From: Rhodanobacter sp. A1T4
GTDB taxonomy: Bacteria > Pseudomonadota > Gammaproteobacteria > Xanthomonadales > Rhodanobacteraceae
Assembly: GCF_014207185.1 (NCBI RefSeq)
Contig: NZ_JACHCP010000012.1
Location: 1 to 64,000 of the forward strand
Direction: 5' to 3'
Length of the DNA stretch: 64,000 nt
Below the pieces are notes generated by a model. It was given only the letters and a program-made list of their open reading frames with translations. It ran no database searches and was not told the DNA's origin. Positions 45,220-54,855 of this stretch are shown here, one piece after another. Made by a program: the position numbers and the translations under genes. The stretch's first letter is position 1; every line of letters starts with the position of its first letter.

Positions 45220-45738
45220 CTACTTGTTGCTGCCGTCATCAAACTGCTGCTGTAATGCTGCGATCTGCGCTTCATGCGCTTCGTAAAAGCTCACGTTGGC
45301 CGGGTTGATCCGACTCTTGTCCATGTACTGCGCTGCCTCGGGATTGTTTTTCGCCTGCACCGCAATGCCCGCATTCATCAGTGCGAGATTGGCCAGCAGA
45401 TATTCGCGCGGAGTGAATCCGTACTTCTGCAGCAGTGGCGCGACTCTTTTATCCTGGGCTACTGGCAGATTGGCCAAATCATCCAGGCTGTGCACATTCG
45501 AAAAATCCTTCGGCTGCGGTGGGCTGATGCCCTCCTCGTGCACTTCCTTGACGACAGCAGCGAGCCGCTTGAAGTTATCCTCGTTCAAGTTGTAACTCGC
45601 GATCGCCTGCTTGTCGGCAGCCGACAACACGGGCACCTGTTGAGCCTGCGCCCACAGCGGCGCCAGCAACAGCATGCCGCCCAGCAATGCCAGCAACGAA
45701 TGCATCAGGCGCTTGCGCAAAATCGTATGTGTTTTCAT
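45220..45738 (-). CDS. Hypothetical secreted protein
   Basis: A 172-residue protein with a clear signal peptide (about 10-33, LLALLGGMLLLAPLWAQAQ). The helical mature domain has no recognised family, and the motif SFYEAHEAQIAALQQQ lies near the end. The ATG at 45738 has GAGGAG upstream. It stands alone downstream of DUF3025 on the same strand. Periplasmic location is likely; function unknown. Confidence 0.8.
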   Translation of the reverse strand: MKTHTILRKRLMHSLLALLGGMLLLAPLWAQAQQVPVLSAADKQAIASYNLNEDNFKRLAAVVKEVHEEGISPPQPKDFSNVHSLDDLANLPVAQDKRVAPLLQKYGFTPREYLLANLALMNAGIAVQAKNNPEAAQYMDKSRINPANVSFYEAHEAQIAALQQQFDDGSNK

Positions 45739-45873
45739 CAAACGCTCCTCGGTAGCTTCAGGTAAACGCAGAGCCTAGCATCGCCACCTTTTGCGAGTAT
45801 GAGTTTGCGACAACTTTCGATTCAGCGGCTGCAGTACACACCTCACACGTGGGAGATATCAGCCCAGGCAAGA

Positions 45874-46686
45874 TCAAACCAGGCGCATGGCTTCGGGGTA
45901 TTGACGGTCCAGTCGCCGTGGCTGATAGCAGACAGTGGTGCGGTGAAACGCCTCTTCGTCGTTCTCGGCACGCCACCCCGGGATGCCCGAGAGCGGCAAT
46001 GGCCGCAACTCCAGCGGATCGCAAAGAAGTTGCCCTGCAGCAATCGCCTCGATGCACGCACGACGGACATCGAACATGTCCACCTCGCATGCCGCATGGA
46101 ACGCCAACGCCTTGCCCACCAGAAGCTTGTTCGGGCTCAGTGCATGCTCCAGCAGTGCGTGGCCAAATACTTCCACTTGGATCGCCCCGTCCAGCCACGC
46201 CTGCCGCTGCCGCCAGAACAGGCCGTACCAGTCGTGCGCATCCCACAACGCCAGTAGCGTGGGATCGCGCACGACAACAATCACGCCAGCTTCGTCAAAA
46301 TGGGTCATCGCGTACTGCGCACGCGAGCGCAGCTTTGGCCCCATCTGCGCAATTTCCGCCATCTGGCGCTGATTCAAGGATTGCTTGAGTTCCGGGTAGC
46401 GTAACCAGATCAACGCATTGAGCAGATCGTGCCAGTTGCCTTCGCGGGTCGCGACCTCGCCGCGTGCGGCGATACGCTGTTCGTAGTGCATGCCATCCGC
46501 CAGCAGGGCCGGTGTTTGCGCCACGAAGCGGATGGTCGCTTCATTCAGTAACGCGTCGTTGAGTCCATCGATAGACGGCCATTTATCGCCTTCGAGCAAC
46601 GCGGCATATTCATGCCACGCGGCCAGCGGCTGTCGCGCAAACATCGCCGGATCGACAGCTTCGCGCGGCGGCGCGTGGTAACGCAT
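45874..46686 (-). CDS. DUF3025 family protein
   Basis: A 270-residue cytoplasmic protein matching the DUF3025 pattern: HYEQRIAARGEV, WHDLLNALIWLRYPELKQ, LRSRAQYAMTHFDEAG. It starts 3 bp after the rimO stop, so it is cotranscribed with rimO. Molecular function is not known. Confidence 0.88.
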   Translation of the reverse strand: MRYHAPPREAVDPAMFARQPLAAWHEYAALLEGDKWPSIDGLNDALLNEATIRFVAQTPALLADGMHYEQRIAARGEVATREGNWHDLLNALIWLRYPELKQSLNQRQMAEIAQMGPKLRSRAQYAMTHFDEAGVIVVVRDPTLLALWDAHDWYGLFWRQRQAWLDGAIQVEVFGHALLEHALSPNKLLVGKALAFHAACEVDMFDVRRACIEAIAAGQLLCDPLELRPLPLSGIPGWRAENDEEAFHRTTVCYQPRRLDRQYPEAMRLV

Positions 46687-46689
46687 GGA

Positions 46690-48057
46690 TCAGCCGACGA
46701 GACGCGCGTGCAGATCATGCTCGTCGGCTGACTCGACCAGCACCTCGACAAACTGACCGGGCCGCAACTTCTGGCCGTCAGCGAAGTTTTCGTATGAGAT
46801 CAGGACCGTACCGTCGATCTCCGGTGCATCGGCCGCCGAACGGGCAATCGCGCCATCCTTGCCGACTTCATCGATCAGCACCTTGATCGTGCGACCAATC
46901 TTCTGCTGTAGCTTGGCCGCGGAAATTTCGGCTTGCACCATCATGAACTGCTCGAGGCGATCTTCCTTCAGCTCTTCGGAAACCGGATCGGGCAAGTCGT
47001 TGGCCTTGGCACCGTCCACCGGTGAATAGGCGAATGCACCCACGCGATCGAGCTTCGCTTCACGCAGGAAATCGAGCAGTTCCTCGAACTCCGCATCGGT
47101 TTCGCCGGGAAAGCCGACGATGAAGGTGCTACGAATGGTGAGGTCCGGCACGACCTTGCGCCAGTTGTTGATGCGCTCCAGCGTGCGATCGATATTGCCA
47201 GGACGCTTCATCAGTTTCAGGATGCGCGGACTGGCGTGCTGGAACGGAATATCCAGGTACGGCAGCAACTTGGGCATGCCGTTATGAGTCTGGGCCATCA
47301 GCGGCATGATTTCGTCGACGTGCGGATACGGATAGACGTAATGCAGCCGCGACCACACGCCCAGCTCGGACAGTCCTTCGCACAGCTCGGTCATGCGCGT
47401 GCGATAGCTCTTGTCACGCCACTGGCGCTCGACGTATTTCAGATCCACACCGTACGCGCTGGTGTCTTGCGAAATGACAAGCAGCTCTTTGACGCCACCT
47501 TTCACCAGCCGCTCAGCCTCCAGCAATACCTCATCGACCGGGCGGGACACCAGGTTGCCGCGCATCGACGGAATGATGCAGAAGCTGCAGCGGTGATTGC
47601 AGCCTTCGGAAATCTTCAGATAGGCATAGTGCTTCGGCGTGAGCTTGACGCCCGTATCCGGCACGATGTCGAGAAACTTGTTGCGCATCGGCGGCAGCGC
47701 CTTGTGCACCGCCGTCATCACGCTGGCGTAGTCCTGCGGCCCGCTGATCGACAGCACGTCGGGGTACGCTTCACGGATCAGGCTCTCACGCTTGCCGAGG
47801 CAGCCGGTAACGATCACCTTGCCGTTCTCGTGCAGTGCTTCGCCGATTGCGTCCAGCGATTCCTGCACGGCCGAATCGATAAAGCCGCAGGTGTTCACCA
47901 CCACCGCATCGGCCGCGTTGTAACTGGGTACGATCTCGTAGCCCTCGACCTTCAGCTGGGTGAGGATACGCTCGGAATCGACCAATGCTTTGGGGCAACC
48001 AAGGCTGACGAAACCGATTTTTTGCGTGCTGGCGGAAGGGCTGGCAGAAGTGGACAT
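46690..48057 (-). CDS. rimO: Ribosomal protein uS12 methylthiotransferase
   Basis: Radical-SAM enzyme adding a methylthio group to an aspartate of S12. The 455-residue protein has the N-terminal MTTase domain ([24 protein letters not shown]), the radical-SAM cluster CNHRCSFC and a C-terminal TRAM domain (about 385-450). The RimO branch is indicated by [10 protein letters not shown]. Confidence 0.96.
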   Translation of the reverse strand: MSTSASPSASTQKIGFVSLGCPKALVDSERILTQLKVEGYEIVPSYNAADAVVVNTCGFIDSAVQESLDAIGEALHENGKVIVTGCLGKRESLIREAYPDVLSISGPQDYASVMTAVHKALPPMRNKFLDIVPDTGVKLTPKHYAYLKISEGCNHRCSFCIIPSMRGNLVSRPVDEVLLEAERLVKGGVKELLVISQDTSAYGVDLKYVERQWRDKSYRTRMTELCEGLSELGVWSRLHYVYPYPHVDEIMPLMAQTHNGMPKLLPYLDIPFQHASPRILKLMKRPGNIDRTLERINNWRKVVPDLTIRSTFIVGFPGETDAEFEELLDFLREAKLDRVGAFAYSPVDGAKANDLPDPVSEELKEDRLEQFMMVQAEISAAKLQQKIGRTIKVLIDEVGKDGAIARSAADAPEIDGTVLISYENFADGQKLRPGQFVEVLVESADEHDLHARLVG

Positions 48058-48265
48058 AAGCTGGAAACGTTGATGACAAGACTGCCCATTGTACCCCGTG
48101 CACCGCGTCCATCGACCGCAGCACTTTGCGACGACGAATGCCTAACATGCCAGGGGGATACTTCGGGCTAGACTTTGCACGCACGAATCACCTCTCGACT
48201 GGCACGTTATCCCCGCTGTTCGGCGTGCCTGCCACCTCTCCCGCAACCACTATCCGAGGACACTC

Positions 48266-48925
48266 ATGGGTCAGTTCATCAAGCTTGAAAGCGGCAACAC
48301 CACCATCGACGCCTATCTCGCCGAACCCACCGGCCCGTCCAAGGGCGGCGTGGTGGTGATCCAGGAAATCTTTGGCGTAAACAGCCATATCCGCGACGTC
48401 ACCGATCGTTTCGCGCAGGCCGGCTACACCGCGATCGCACCGGCGTTGTTCGATCATGAGAAGAAAAACGTCGAGCTGAATTACGACGAAGTCGGCATGA
48501 AAACGGGCATCGAACTGGTCAGCAAGCTCGGCTTCGACAAACCGATCCAGGACGTGGAAGCAGCAGCCAAGCGCATTGCCATTGCCGGAAAAGTCGGTAC
48601 GGTGGGTTTCTGCTGGGGCGGCAGCGTCGCCTACCTGTCAGCGATCAAGCTTGGCCTGCCGAGCGTCAGCTACTACGGTGGCCGCAACATCATGTTCGTC
48701 GACCAGAAGGCCAAGGCGCCCTTGCTGTTCCATTACGGCGAGCGCGATGCGCATATCAGCGCAGACGACCGCGCAAAGGTGCAGGCCGCCAATCCCGACG
48801 CCGGGTTCTACGTTTACGATGCCGATCACGGCTTCAATTGCGACCAGCGCGGCAGCTACGACGCTCCCAGTGCCAAGTTGGCCATGGAGCGCACGCTGGC
48901 CTTCTTCGGGAAGAACCTGGCCTAA
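48266..48925 (+). CDS. Dienelactone hydrolase family protein
   Basis: An alpha/beta hydrolase of 219 residues with the DLH triad layout: nucleophile C116 in GFCWGGS, E34 in VIQEIFGVN, and the histidine in DADHGFNC. Substrate unknown; carboxymethylenebutenolidase-like activity is the family assignment. GAGGA lies before the ATG. It is followed by a HIT gene 23 bp downstream. Confidence 0.9.
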   Translation: MGQFIKLESGNTTIDAYLAEPTGPSKGGVVVIQEIFGVNSHIRDVTDRFAQAGYTAIAPALFDHEKKNVELNYDEVGMKTGIELVSKLGFDKPIQDVEAAAKRIAIAGKVGTVGFCWGGSVAYLSAIKLGLPSVSYYGGRNIMFVDQKAKAPLLFHYGERDAHISADDRAKVQAANPDAGFYVYDADHGFNCDQRGSYDAPSAKLAMERTLAFFGKNLA

Positions 48926-48948
48926 GAGCCTGTTTACGGTCTCCATGC

Positions 48949-49374
48949 ATGATCGATCAACCCTTCGCACTCGACCCACGACTGGCAGCCGACACGGTTG
49001 CCGTGGCATCGTTGCCGCTGTGCGAAGTGCTGTTGATGAACGATGTCCGTTATGCGTGGCTGGTTCTGGTGCCACGTCGCGGCGGCCTGTCCGAAATCAC
49101 CGACCTGGCTGCCGACGAGCAAGCCTTGCTTTGGCAGGAAGTAAATCGCGCCACCGCTGCACTGCGAGCAGTGGCGCCTTGCGACAAGCTCAATCTTGGC
49201 GCACTCGGCAACATCGTGCGCCAGCTCCATGTTCACCTCGTCGCTCGCATTGAAGGCGATGTCGCGTGGCCGGGACCGGTATGGGGCAACGGCAAAGCCG
49301 AAGCCTACGAAGCACAAACATTGGCCGCACGTGTTGAGGCGCTGCGACACGTTCTGACCAACGCGGCGGATTAA
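48949..49374 (+). CDS. HIT-family nucleotide hydrolase-like protein
   Basis: A 141-residue HIT-fold protein. The usual HxHxH motif appears as QLHVHLVAR, so the first histidine is replaced by glutamine while the middle (catalytic) and third histidines remain. The helical nucleotide-binding half contains NLGALGNIVRQLH. Nucleotide phosphoramidase or Ap4A-type activity is possible but not certain. It ends 6 bp before pxpB. Confidence 0.85.
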   Translation: MIDQPFALDPRLAADTVAVASLPLCEVLLMNDVRYAWLVLVPRRGGLSEITDLAADEQALLWQEVNRATAALRAVAPCDKLNLGALGNIVRQLHVHLVARIEGDVAWPGPVWGNGKAEAYEAQTLAARVEALRHVLTNAAD

Positions 49375-49380
49375 GCAGGC

Positions 49381-50088
49381 ATGCCCCCTGCCATCCAGTG
49401 TGAGGCGATGGCGGAAGACGCCCTGCTGCTGCGATTCGGTGACACCATCGACCTTGCCATCAACGCTCGCGTGCATACAGCCGCCAGCCATCTGCGACAG
49501 CGATGGCCTGAGCTGGAATGCGTGCCGGCTTACGCCAGCCTGCTGCTGCGTTTTGATCCGAATGAGTGGTCGAGCACCAGTGGACGCACGCCGCATCAGC
49601 GACTTGGCGATGTGGTGCAGGATGCGTTGAATAACCTATCCACCGAGTCGGTGGACACGCGACTGGTAGACATTCCGGTGCACTACGGCGATACCGATGG
49701 CCCTGATCTCGTCGAAGTAGCGGCGATCACCGAGCTTTCGATCGACGAAGTCATCACGCGTCATTGCGCCACCGAATATCGTGTGGCGATGCTTGGCTTT
49801 GCGCCGGGCTTTCCTTATTTGCTGGGGCTGGATCCCGCGCTGGCAGTACGTCGCCGCACCGATCCGCGTCAACGCGTACCGGCTGGCAGCGTGGCGATCG
49901 GTGGCAGCCAGACTGGCATTTATCCCGACGAACTGCCCGGCGGCTGGCAACTGATTGGACGCACGCCGCAGCGGTTGTTTGATATCACCGCCGATACTCC
50001 ATCGTTGCTGGCTGCCGGCGACCGCGTGCGATTTCACGCCATCGATGAAGCCACCTTCCAGCAGCTTGCCGCGACAAAGTCACGATGA
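49381..50088 (+). CDS. pxpB: 5-oxoprolinase subunit PxpB (KipI family)
   Basis: One of three subunits of the ATP-dependent prokaryotic 5-oxoprolinase that opens 5-oxoproline to glutamate. The 235-residue KipI-type cyclophilin-like protein has the signature MLGFAPGFPYLLGLDPAL and SVAIGGSQTGIYP. Its stop overlaps pxpC by 4 bp. The chain pxpB-pxpC-pxpA is intact here. Confidence 0.93.
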   Translation: MPPAIQCEAMAEDALLLRFGDTIDLAINARVHTAASHLRQRWPELECVPAYASLLLRFDPNEWSSTSGRTPHQRLGDVVQDALNNLSTESVDTRLVDIPVHYGDTDGPDLVEVAAITELSIDEVITRHCATEYRVAMLGFAPGFPYLLGLDPALAVRRRTDPRQRVPAGSVAIGGSQTGIYPDELPGGWQLIGRTPQRLFDITADTPSLLAAGDRVRFHAIDEATFQQLAATKSR

Positions 50089-51086
50089 GCGTCACCGTCA
50101 TCAAACCGGGGCTATCCAGCACGCTGCAGGACGCAGGACGCCCAGGATTTGCCGCGCTTGGCGTGGGACGTGCAGGTGCAATGGATGGACCTGCTTGGCA
50201 ATTGGCGAATGCGCTGGCAGGAAATCACCACGGCGAGGCAGCGATCGAATGCACCTTGGTCGGCCCGACGCTACACTTTACTCAACCCGCCGTGATCGCG
50301 CTGACGGGCGCAGCGATAAGTGCATATATAGACGGTCGATCGATCCCGATGTGGACACGCTGCCAGCTTCCCGCCGACAGCGTGCTGCAGCTTGGCGGCA
50401 TGGCGGTTGGCTGCCGCAGCTATCTGGCCGTGCGTGGTGGCTTCGACGTCAGGCCAATACTCGGCAGCCGCAGCAGCGATCTGCATGCAAAGCTCGGCTA
50501 TGCACACGGCCGCGCCCTGCGCGCCGGCGACGAGCTGCCGTTAGGCATCGCAACACCGTTGAGATGGTCGCACGACATGGAAGATGCACACTGCCTGCCG
50601 TGGAGCATCGATCCGCATCCCTGGTTCGATTTCGCATTCCAGCCGCTGGCACTGTTGCCCGGCAGCCACTCGAAGCTGCTGGACGACAACTCGCAGCAGC
50701 TATTGAATAACGGAAAGTTCATCCTGAGCAAGGACAGCAACCGCACGGCCAGCCGTCTGGACGGCCATACACTGAGCCTACGCCGGTCGCTGGAACTGAT
50801 CTCCGAGGCGACGCTGCCTGGCACACTGCAATTGCCGCCGTCCGGGCAGCCCATAGCATTATTGGCCGAAGCTCCGGTGACCGGCGGCTATCCGCGCATT
50901 GGCCAGATCGCGGCTGTCGATTTGCCGCGCTTGGCGCAACGCCGCCCCGGCGATACCGTATGCTTTCGTCAGACCACGCTGGATGAGGCCAGCTTGCGCC
51001 AAGCCGGGCAGCAGCAGCGCCTGACACGCCTGCTCCGCACACTGACTGAAAGGCTGGAACATTCTCGATGGAAACGGTTGCCATGA
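50085..51086 (+). CDS. pxpC: 5-oxoprolinase subunit PxpC (KipA/biotin-dependent carboxyltransferase-like)
   Basis: Second subunit of the 5-oxoprolinase, 333 residues. The N-terminal IKPGLSSTLQDAGRPGF and LAVRGGFDVRPILGSRS are family signatures. The domain resembles urea amidolyase and allophanate carboxyltransferase regions, but no biotin carrier is encoded nearby. The stop overlaps the pxpA ATG by 4 bp. Confidence 0.93.
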   Translation: MSVTVIKPGLSSTLQDAGRPGFAALGVGRAGAMDGPAWQLANALAGNHHGEAAIECTLVGPTLHFTQPAVIALTGAAISAYIDGRSIPMWTRCQLPADSVLQLGGMAVGCRSYLAVRGGFDVRPILGSRSSDLHAKLGYAHGRALRAGDELPLGIATPLRWSHDMEDAHCLPWSIDPHPWFDFAFQPLALLPGSHSKLLDDNSQQLLNNGKFILSKDSNRTASRLDGHTLSLRRSLELISEATLPGTLQLPPSGQPIALLAEAPVTGGYPRIGQIAAVDLPRLAQRRPGDTVCFRQTTLDEASLRQAGQQQRLTRLLRTLTERLEHSRWKRLP

Positions 51087-51847
51087 AACGCATCGATCTG
51101 AACTGCGATCTCGGCGAATCCTTCGGCGCCTGGCGCATGGGCGACGATGATGCTCTGCTGGCGCTGATCAGCTCGGCCAGCATCGCCTGCGGCTTCCATG
51201 CCGGCGACCCCGACATCATGCAATACACGGTGGCCCAGGCCATGGCCCGCGGTGTGGCGATCGGCGCGCACGTTTCGCTGCCTGATCTACAGGGTTTCGG
51301 ACGCCGCGAGATGCGCGTCACGCCGGCCGAAGTGCACGCGATGACGCTATACCAAATCGGCGCCCTGCACGCCTTTACCCAGGCCGCCGGCACACGGTTG
51401 GCGCACGTAAAACCTCACGGTGCACTCTACAACATGGCTGCACGTGATACGGCGCTGGCCGAAGCGATCGCCCGCGCCGTGCAGCAGTTCGATCCAGAGC
51501 TTCGCCTGTTCGGCCTGGCCAATTCCGCATTGATTGATTCAGCCAGGGCCATCGGTTTGCCAGTGGCGGCCGAGGCCTTCGCCGACCGACGTTACTGCGC
51601 CAATGGTTCGCTGCAACCACGCGGCGAAAGTGGCGCCGTCATCGAGGATGTTGCACAGGCGACCACGCAAGCCATCGGTATCGCCCAGGACAACAGCGTC
51701 GCTGCCACCGATGGCAGCCGCCTATCGCTGCACGCCGACACCTTGTGCCTGCACGGCGACGGCGCGCATGCGCTGACTTTTGCAAGCCAGTTGCGTGAAG
51801 CACTACAGGCAGCAGGTTTGCGTATCGCCGCGCCCGGTGCTGTCTGA
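51083..51847 (+). CDS. pxpA: 5-oxoprolinase subunit PxpA (LamB/YcsF family)
   Basis: Third subunit, 254 residues, starting MKRIDLNCDLGESFGAW, the LamB/YcsF signature. It also has ACGFHAGDPDIMQYT and HVKPHGALYNM with metal-like histidines. The ATG at 51083 overlaps the pxpC stop; an ATG five codons earlier is possible. It is followed 46 bp later by the DUF969 gene. Confidence 0.94.
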   Translation: MKRIDLNCDLGESFGAWRMGDDDALLALISSASIACGFHAGDPDIMQYTVAQAMARGVAIGAHVSLPDLQGFGRREMRVTPAEVHAMTLYQIGALHAFTQAAGTRLAHVKPHGALYNMAARDTALAEAIARAVQQFDPELRLFGLANSALIDSARAIGLPVAAEAFADRRYCANGSLQPRGESGAVIEDVAQATTQAIGIAQDNSVAATDGSRLSLHADTLCLHGDGAHALTFASQLREALQAAGLRIAAPGAV

Positions 51848-51893
51848 TGTCGTTCGCATCCATCACCGGCACATCTATCATCGAAGCAGACCC

Positions 51894-52589
51894 ATGAACT
51901 ACTGGCCACTACTCGGTATCGCGGTAATCGTGATCGGGTTTCTGTTGCGCTTCAATCCGGTGCCGGTGGTGGTTTGCGCGGCGCTGACCAGTGGCCTGCT
52001 GGCAGGTTTGACGCCGCTGGCATTGCTGGCACTGCTGGGCAAGAGTTTCGTTTCCAGCCGCTTGTTGCTGCTCTATGTGTTGACGCTGCCGGTGATCGGC
52101 CTGCTCGAGCGCGCGGGGCTACGCGAACACGCGCAACGCTGGATCGGTCGGCTGCACGGATTGAGCCTGGCACGCCTGTTGACGGGTTACCTGTTACTGC
52201 GGCAGGTGCTTGCGATGTTCGGCCTGACCGGTGTCGCCGGCGCGGCACAAACCGTACGCCCGCTGCTCGCACCGATGAGCGAAGCGGCAGCGGAAAAGAT
52301 TTTGCCCGAGCTGGACAGTGCAGACCGCGATGAAGTGCGCGCGATAGCTGCCGCCACCGATAACATCGGCCGCTTTTTCGGTGAGGACGTCTTCATTGCC
52401 TTGGGTGCGGTGCTGCTGATCCAGGCGTTCTACACCCAACACGGGATCGAGTTGACGCCACTATCGATTGCCTTGTGGGCCATGCCGACAGCCATTGCCG
52501 CCTTTGTGATTCAGTCGGTGCGCGTCTGGCTGTATCAACGCCAGCTGCAACGTCGTGCTGCCAATATGCGCAGCGAAAGGACGAACTGA
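51894..52589 (+). CDS. DUF969 membrane protein, putative pyroglutamate permease subunit
   Basis: A 231-residue membrane protein with about six hydrophobic helices and the family motifs GVAGAAQTVRPL and DNIGRFFGEDVFIA. DUF969 genes are nearly always adjacent to DUF979 genes, and the pair recurs with pxpABC. A two-subunit transporter for 5-oxoproline is the obvious hypothesis. No transport assay is implied. The stop lies 2 bp before the DUF979 ATG. Confidence 0.85.
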   Translation: MNYWPLLGIAVIVIGFLLRFNPVPVVVCAALTSGLLAGLTPLALLALLGKSFVSSRLLLLYVLTLPVIGLLERAGLREHAQRWIGRLHGLSLARLLTGYLLLRQVLAMFGLTGVAGAAQTVRPLLAPMSEAAAEKILPELDSADRDEVRAIAAATDNIGRFFGEDVFIALGAVLLIQAFYTQHGIELTPLSIALWAMPTAIAAFVIQSVRVWLYQRQLQRRAANMRSERTN

Positions 52590-52591
52590 GC

Positions 52592-53560
52592 ATGTTGCGT
52601 GTCGAATACGCCTACTGGTTGATCGCTGCCTTTCTGCTTTATGCGGGGTTGCGCAACCTGCTGGAACGCCAAGGGTGGCGCGCGCTGTTCTGGTTGGTGC
52701 TGGGCACACTCTTCGCCGGCGGCGATGAGGTGCTGTCACAACAGGCGGCGGGCAATGCGCTGCCGGCACAACTCGCCGGCGGCGGGGTAATCCTGCTCGC
52801 CCTGCTCGCACCGCAGATACGACGTAGCACACACACAGAAAACGCTAGCCGCGAGCATCGCATGCAATCGGCGATACGGCTGGGTCATCGACTGTTCGTA
52901 CCAGCCCTGCTGATTCCTGTCGTGACTCTGCTGGTCGCATTGTTTGGTTCTCATCTATCGATTGCTGGCTACGCCGTGTTCGCCAAACCACAGATGACGC
53001 TGACCGGATTGGCCTTGGCATGCGTAATCGCACTGTTTGCTGCATCACGCGTCACCCGTTCATCGATGCCAGAAGGATTGATCGAAGGCCGACGCCTGCT
53101 CGACGCCATTGGCTGGGCTGTCCTTTTGCCGCTACTGCTCGCCGCGCTCGGCGAAGTGTTTACCCAGAGTGGCGTTGGCGCTGCTATTGCCGGGCTGGCT
53201 GGCACCATATTGCCGACCGGTAGCGCACTGGCCTGCCTGTTGGCGTTCGCACTGGGCATGGTGATGTTCACCGTGATCATGGGCAACGCGTTCGCAGCGT
53301 TTCCGGTGATGATGGCCGGTATCGGGCTACCCTTGTTGATCCAGCAGCACGGCGCCAACCCGGCGATTCTCGGTTCGATGGGCATGCTGTGCGGCTACTG
53401 CGGCACGCTGATGACGCCAATGGCAGCCGATTACAATCTGGTACCCGCCGCGCTGCTGGAACTGCGCAGCCCGTATGGTGTCATTCGCGCACAGCTCGGT
53501 AGCGCACTGGCGATTCTTGCTGCCACCATTGTGCTGATGTATCTGTTCGTGTTTCGCTGA
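52592..53560 (+). CDS. DUF979 membrane protein, putative pyroglutamate permease subunit
   Basis: A 322-residue protein with about nine hydrophobic segments. A glycine/asparagine-rich motif GNAFAAFPVMMAG and the loop GMLCGYCGTLMTPMAADYN resemble substrate-binding hairpins of ion-transporter-superfamily carriers. It likely pairs with the upstream DUF969 protein. The partner genes suggest pyroglutamate or related substrates. It is followed 36 bp later by pcp. Confidence 0.85.
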   Translation: MLRVEYAYWLIAAFLLYAGLRNLLERQGWRALFWLVLGTLFAGGDEVLSQQAAGNALPAQLAGGGVILLALLAPQIRRSTHTENASREHRMQSAIRLGHRLFVPALLIPVVTLLVALFGSHLSIAGYAVFAKPQMTLTGLALACVIALFAASRVTRSSMPEGLIEGRRLLDAIGWAVLLPLLLAALGEVFTQSGVGAAIAGLAGTILPTGSALACLLAFALGMVMFTVIMGNAFAAFPVMMAGIGLPLLIQQHGANPAILGSMGMLCGYCGTLMTPMAADYNLVPAALLELRSPYGVIRAQLGSALAILAATIVLMYLFVFR

Positions 53561-53596
53561 TTTCATCACTGCACATTACTCACGATACCGAAAACC

Positions 53597-54253
53597 ATGA
53601 GCCAGAATTTGCCGCACATCTTGTTGACCGGCTTCGATCCCTTCGGTGGCGAAAGCATCAATCCATCATGGGAAGCTGTGCGCTTTTTTGATGGGCGTCG
53701 CATTGGCGGGCATCGGATCATCGCGCGTCAGCTGCCGACGGAATTTGCCGGCTCACTGCGTGCGCTCAAAGCCGCTGTGCGCGAAATTACGCCTGTGATG
53801 TTGCTTGGCGTCGGGCAGGCTGGTGGACGTGCGCAGCTATCGATCGAACGCGTGGCGATCAACGTGCAGGATGCGCGTATCCCTGATAACGCCGGTGTGC
53901 AGCCGGTCGATGAACCCGTCATCGCTGACGGCCCAGCCGCCTATTTCAGTACCTTGCCGATCAAGGCGATGCTGGCCGCGCTTCAGGCACAGGGCCTGCC
54001 ATCCGAGATCTCGCAGACAGCCGGCACTTACGTCTGCAATCACATCGCCTACGCCATGCTGCATCTGGCGTCGAAGCGACGTGGCGTGCGCGCCGGCTTT
54101 ATTCATATTCCGTATTTGCCGGAGCAAGCCGCTCACCAGCGCGGCGCGGCGAGCATGGCCAAGGCCGATGTGGTGCTGGCGCTGGAGATTGCGCTGCGCA
54201 CCGCGATCGCCACCACGGTTGATCGCAAGCTGGCTGCCGGGGCGATCGACTGA
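53597..54253 (+). CDS. pcp: Pyrrolidone-carboxylate peptidase (pyroglutamyl-peptidase I)
   Basis: Cysteine peptidase removing N-terminal pyroglutamate from peptides. The 218-residue protein has the C15 triad E84 (in LSIERVAINVQD), C147 (in GTYVCNHIAY) and H170 (in FIHIPYLP). Together with PxpABC it forms a pathway from pyroglutamyl peptides to glutamate. It ends before a strong terminator. Confidence 0.95.
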   Translation: MSQNLPHILLTGFDPFGGESINPSWEAVRFFDGRRIGGHRIIARQLPTEFAGSLRALKAAVREITPVMLLGVGQAGGRAQLSIERVAINVQDARIPDNAGVQPVDEPVIADGPAAYFSTLPIKAMLAALQAQGLPSEISQTAGTYVCNHIAYAMLHLASKRRGVRAGFIHIPYLPEQAAHQRGAASMAKADVVLALEIALRTAIATTVDRKLAAGAID

Positions 54254-54318
54254 CGGATGAATGTGCGGTTTGACAGAGCTGCACGGCCAAAACGATCAGA
54301 AAGGAATGATCAAAAAAG

Positions 54319-54350
54319 AAAAAGCCCGCGAATCGCTCCGCGGGCTTTTT
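54319..54350. terminator. Bidirectional terminator between pcp and the lipoprotein gene
   Basis: AAAAAGCCCGCG and CGCGGGCTTTTT form a 12-bp complementary pair around an 8-base loop, giving T-runs on both strands. It closes the pyroglutamate operon on the plus strand and the lipoprotein gene on the minus strand. Confidence 0.9.
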
Positions 54351-54378
54351 CTCACGCTCTCAGATTACCGACTCAGTA

Positions 54379-54855
54379 TCAACCACCGCCACCGGTATGA
54401 TCCTGCTGCGGCGAGTCAGAACTCTGCACTGGAGCCTTCTCGTGGTGATCCTCGAGAATGCGCGCCTTTGTATCGACAGGATTTATCTCCTTCAACGTGC
54501 CCTTGTCGTCGTAGTACACCCGAAAACCATAGTCGAGTTGCATGCGGGCCATATACTCCAGATGCAGCTTGCGGATCTTCGAATCATCACTGGCAGTCAG
54601 AAGAATCGTCTTTGGCAGCTTGCCCTGGTCCTTGAGATACGCGAAATGACTACCGGTATCGATGGCCGAGAGCACAGCCCCATCAACCAGGAACTGACCC
54701 TCCTTGTAGGCCTTGATCGTGGTGTCGAACTGGCCTTGCATCGATGCTGTAGTGACTTCCTTGGTACCCCCGAAGTGGCAACCGGCAAGCAACAACAGGC
54801 TGCCAAGCATGATCGCGGTCGTGGCGCGCTTCAGCAGTGTGGAAAAACGGATCAT
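54379..54855 (-). CDS. Putative outer-membrane lipoprotein
   Basis: A 158-residue lipoprotein with signal and lipobox LLLLAGC near residue 26. The mature part has a helical/beta mix with no recognised domain and ends in a Gly-rich tail. It is conserved-looking (normal codon use, clear signal) but of unknown function. The minus-strand terminator is immediately downstream. Confidence 0.8.
   Translation of the reverse strand: MIRFSTLLKRATTAIMLGSLLLLAGCHFGGTKEVTTASMQGQFDTTIKAYKEGQFLVDGAVLSAIDTGSHFAYLKDQGKLPKTILLTASDDSKIRKLHLEYMARMQLDYGFRVYYDDKGTLKEINPVDTKARILEDHHEKAPVQSSDSPQQDHTGGGG

Noticed and set aside
47236-48171. 311-codon plus-strand frame over rimO
   Set aside because: Antisense shadow; the radical-SAM gene on the minus strand is complete.
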